Below are positions 61,920 through 64,000 of a stretch of DNA of 64,000 bases, in pieces. Numbering within the stretch: the first letter of the stretch is position 1; every line of letters starts with the position of its first letter. The stretch spans positions 62,001 to 126,000 of the forward strand of contig NZ_JASCIR010000011.1 in assembly GCF_029968095.1 (NCBI RefSeq). Reading direction: 5' to 3'. The notes beneath the pieces are model-generated. The model made no database searches. It saw only the letters and a list, made by a program, of their open reading frames with translations, and had not been told where the DNA came from. This DNA comes from Streptomyces solicavernae. GTDB lineage: Bacteria; Actinomycetota; Actinomycetes; Streptomycetales; Streptomycetaceae. A program made the translations under genes and the position numbers.

Positions 61920-64000
61920 CTAGCTCCTGAGGACCACCAGCCGCTGCGTGGCCCGCGTCATCGCCACATAGCGGTCCACCGCACCCTCGATGCCCGTACC
62001 GAACGACTCCGGATCCACCAGCACCACCAGGTCGAACTCCAGCCCCTTCGACAGCCCCGGCGTCAGCGACCGGACCCGCGGCCGCTCCGCGAAACCGGGG
62101 GCGCCGATCACGCACGCCACCCCCTCCGCGTGCTCGGCCAGCCACGCATCCAGGACCGAGCCGAGCTCGGCGACCGCCCCGTACGTGACGGGAACGCCGC
62201 TGCCGCGGACCGACGTCGGCACGTTCGCGTCCGGCAGCGCCTCCCGGATGGCCGGCTCCGCCACCGCCATCACCTCCTGCGGCGTGCGGTAGTTGACGCT
62301 CAGCGACGCCACCTCGACCCGGTCGAGGCCGACCCGCTCAAGCCGCTCCTGCCACGACTCCATGAAGCCGTGCCTGGCCTGCGCCCGGTCCCCGACGATC
62401 GTGAAGCTCCGCGACGGGCAGCGAAGCAGCAGCATCTGCCACTCCGCGTCGGTCAACTCCTGCGCCTCGTCCACGACGACATGAGCGAACGGCCCGGCCA
62501 GTAGGTCCGGTTCGGCGCCGGGCAGCGCGCTCTCGTCGATCAGACTGTCCTGCAGATCCCGGCCGCGCAGCATCGTCACCGCGCCCTCGCCGTCCGCGTC
62601 GGCCGCGACCACGTTCTCGATGACCCCCGCCATCCGCTCCCGCTCGGCGGCCACCGCGGCCTCGTGCCGGCGCCTGAGCCGCGACGCCTGCGGATCGCCG
62701 AGCCGCTGCCGCGCCGCGTCAAGCAACGGCAGGTCCGACACCGTCCACGCCTGCGGCGCGGCCCGCTGCAGCCTGCGTACGTCCGTCCGCTCAAGCCACG
62801 GCGCACACAGCCGCAGATACGCGGGCACCGACCACAAGTCGCCCACCAGATCGGCGGGTTCGAGCAGTGGCCACGCACGGTTCAGGGCCTGCACCAGCTC
62901 CCGGTCCTGCCGCAGCACACGACGGAACTGCTCGGGCGGAACACCCTCGTCCTGCTGGTCGAGCAGCAGCGTCACCAGCTCGTCCCAGATCACGTCCCGC
63001 GCCTCGTTGTGCGGCGTGCCGGGACCGGGCGCGCGGAACGCCTCGGCCCAGTCGTCTGCCGTGAGGCGTACGTCGGACCAGGGCGTCGTGACGGTCATCG
63101 GCTCCGTCGGCGGGTCCTCGTAGAACCGGACGGCCGTCTCGATCGCCCGCACCAACTGCGCGGACGACTTCAGGCGCGCCACCTCCGGATCGCTCTCCTC
63201 CGGCGCGCCCGCACCCTCCGCGACGAGATCCCGCACCGTGCACGTCCGCACCCCCTCCTCACCGAGGCTGGGCAGTACGTCCGCGACGTACGCGAGGTAC
63301 GGCTGGTGCGGACCGACGAACAGCACGCCGCCCTTGCGGTGCCCGAGGCGCGGGTCGGAGTAGAGCAGGTGCGCCGTGCGGTGCAGGGCGACCACGGTCT
63401 TGCCGGTGCCGGGCCCGCCGTCCACGACGAGCGCACCTCGCGAACCGGCCCGGATGACCGCGTCCTGGTCGGACTGGAGGGTGCCGAGCACGTCCCGCAT
63501 CCGGCTCGACCGGCTGCCGCCGAGGCTCGCGAGGAACGCCGACTGGTCGTCGAGCGCCGCATGCCCCTGAAGGCCCTCGGCGGTGAACACCTCGTCCCAG
63601 TAGTCCCCGATCCGCCCGCCCGACCAGCGGTAACGGCGGCGGCTGGCCAGGCCCATCGGTTCGGCGTGGGTCGCCGCGAAGAACGGCTCGGCGGCGGGGG
63701 AGCGCCAGTCGACGAGCAGTCGGCGCCCCGAGGGGTCGGTGAGGCCGAGCCGCCCGATGTAGACGGGCTCCGCGCCGTCGGCGGTGACGATGCGGCCCAG
63801 GCACAGGTCCAGGCCGAACCGCCGCAGCGTGCGCAGCCGGCCGGTCAGCCGGCGCACCTGCACGTCCCGCTCCATGGCCGCCCGGCCGACGCCGCCGGGG
63901 GACGTGAGGTGGGCGTCGAGCTGCTCGGACAGCTCGGCGACCGACCGTTCGAGGCTCTCCGACACGGCCGCGAAGTGCTGCTCGTCGGCGGCGATCAGCG
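61920..64000 (-). CDS. helR: HelR/HelD-type RNA polymerase-associated ATPase (5' end outside window)
   Basis: The frame is open past the window end (the visible N-terminus reads IAADEQHFAAVSESLERSVA). Superfamily 1 motifs are present: Walker A GGPGTGKTVVALHRTAHLL, the Walker B-like VVVDEAQELTDAEW, the motif III region FTIVGDRAQA, VNYRTPQEVM, and the C-terminal GLEFDLVVLVDPE and YVAMTRATQRLVVL. HelD-like proteins remove or recycle stalled RNA polymerase, and HelR variants protect it from rifamycins. Assignment to HelR rather than another HelD type rests on overall resemblance. The upstream rifamycin-associated element, if present, is outside the window. Confidence 0.87.
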   Translation of the reverse strand, partial: LIAADEQHFAAVSESLERSVAELSEQLDAHLTSPGGVGRAAMERDVQVRRLTGRLRTLRRFGLDLCLGRIVTADGAEPVYIGRLGLTDPSGRRLLVDWRSPAAEPFFAATHAEPMGLASRRRYRWSGGRIGDYWDEVFTAEGLQGHAALDDQSAFLASLGGSRSSRMRDVLGTLQSDQDAVIRAGSRGALVVDGGPGTGKTVVALHRTAHLLYSDPRLGHRKGGVLFVGPHQPYLAYVADVLPSLGEEGVRTCTVRDLVAEGAGAPEESDPEVARLKSSAQLVRAIETAVRFYEDPPTEPMTVTTPWSDVRLTADDWAEAFRAPGPGTPHNEARDVIWDELVTLLLDQQDEGVPPEQFRRVLRQDRELVQALNRAWPLLEPADLVGDLWSVPAYLRLCAPWLERTDVRRLQRAAPQAWTVSDLPLLDAARQRLGDPQASRLRRRHEAAVAAERERMAGVIENVVAADADGEGAVTMLRGRDLQDSLIDESALPGAEPDLLAGPFAHVVVDEAQELTDAEWQMLLLRCPSRSFTIVGDRAQARHGFMESWQERLERVGLDRVEVASLSVNYRTPQEVMAVAEPAIREALPDANVPTSVRGSGVPVTYGAVAELGSVLDAWLAEHAEGVACVIGAPGFAERPRVRSLTPGLSKGLEFDLVVLVDPESFGTGIEGAVDRYVAMTRATQRLVVLRS

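Overview
The window is chromosomal DNA of a Streptomyces-type actinomycete. It is very GC-rich, long open frames run on both strands, GTG and TTG starts are frequent, genes are often coupled by ATGA overlaps, and the gene families (CobIJ and CobL fusions, HelR, TioE, FCD-type GntR, XylF-like lipoprotein) are those expected of that group. I found no rRNA, tRNA, intact insertion sequence, integrase or CRISPR array.

Layout. (1) 1-6.6 kb: a plus-strand acyl-CoA operon with a biotin-dependent acyl-CoA carboxylase (cut by the window edge), an AMP-forming acyl-CoA ligase, a thiolase, a short-chain dehydrogenase and a HAD hydrolase. A palindromic operator candidate precedes the thiolase. (2) 6.8-21.9 kb: cobalamin synthesis and uptake. 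cobL-cobM, a decayed glyoxalase, divergent cbiD/cobK, the cobG-cobH-cobIJ operon, a B12 riboswitch before cobN, and a second B12 riboswitch before a permease-ATPase-lipoprotein transporter. (3) 21.9-24.9 kb: a Fur-family regulator divergent from katG, with an operator-like dyad inside the katG promoter. (4) 25-38 kb: mixed regulators and transport. An FCD-type GntR, a large repeat-module protein of unknown function, arsR-ynfA, an orphan PstS, an ArsR/MFS divergent pair, a Mn-type (yybP-ykoY) riboswitch before a UPF0016 exporter, acetyltransferases, an NmrA-like protein and two secreted proteins. (5) 38-50 kb: LtrA, a DUF4436-like protein flanked by gene remnants, a MerR/ene-reductase pair, an F420/FMN luciferase-like oxidoreductase, an FG-GAP lipoprotein, an amidinotransferase, a thioesterase and allantoicase. 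(6) 50-64 kb: a second repeat-module protein, azlCD with a divergent Lrp regulator, an acetyltransferase-TetR pair, TioE divergent from an erythromycin esterase gene broken by an in-frame amber codon, a XylF-like lipoprotein, MscS, an ArsR-SRPBCC fusion and HelR (cut by the window edge).

Two themes recur. First, short tandem repeats sit at the starts or ends of many coding regions (ligase, dehydrogenase, ene-reductase, esterase, AzlC, DUF4436-like protein), and most are multiples of 3 nt. In the esterase the repeat tract carries a stop codon. Second, several genes survive only as fragments (glyoxalase, DHFR-like, quinone oxidoreductase, possibly a sigma factor), mostly between intact accessory genes, which suggests continuing turnover outside the conserved cob block. 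The strongest candidates for undescribed biology are the two paralogous proteins built from repeated WDF...YLGE modules (25.9 and 49.9 kb).
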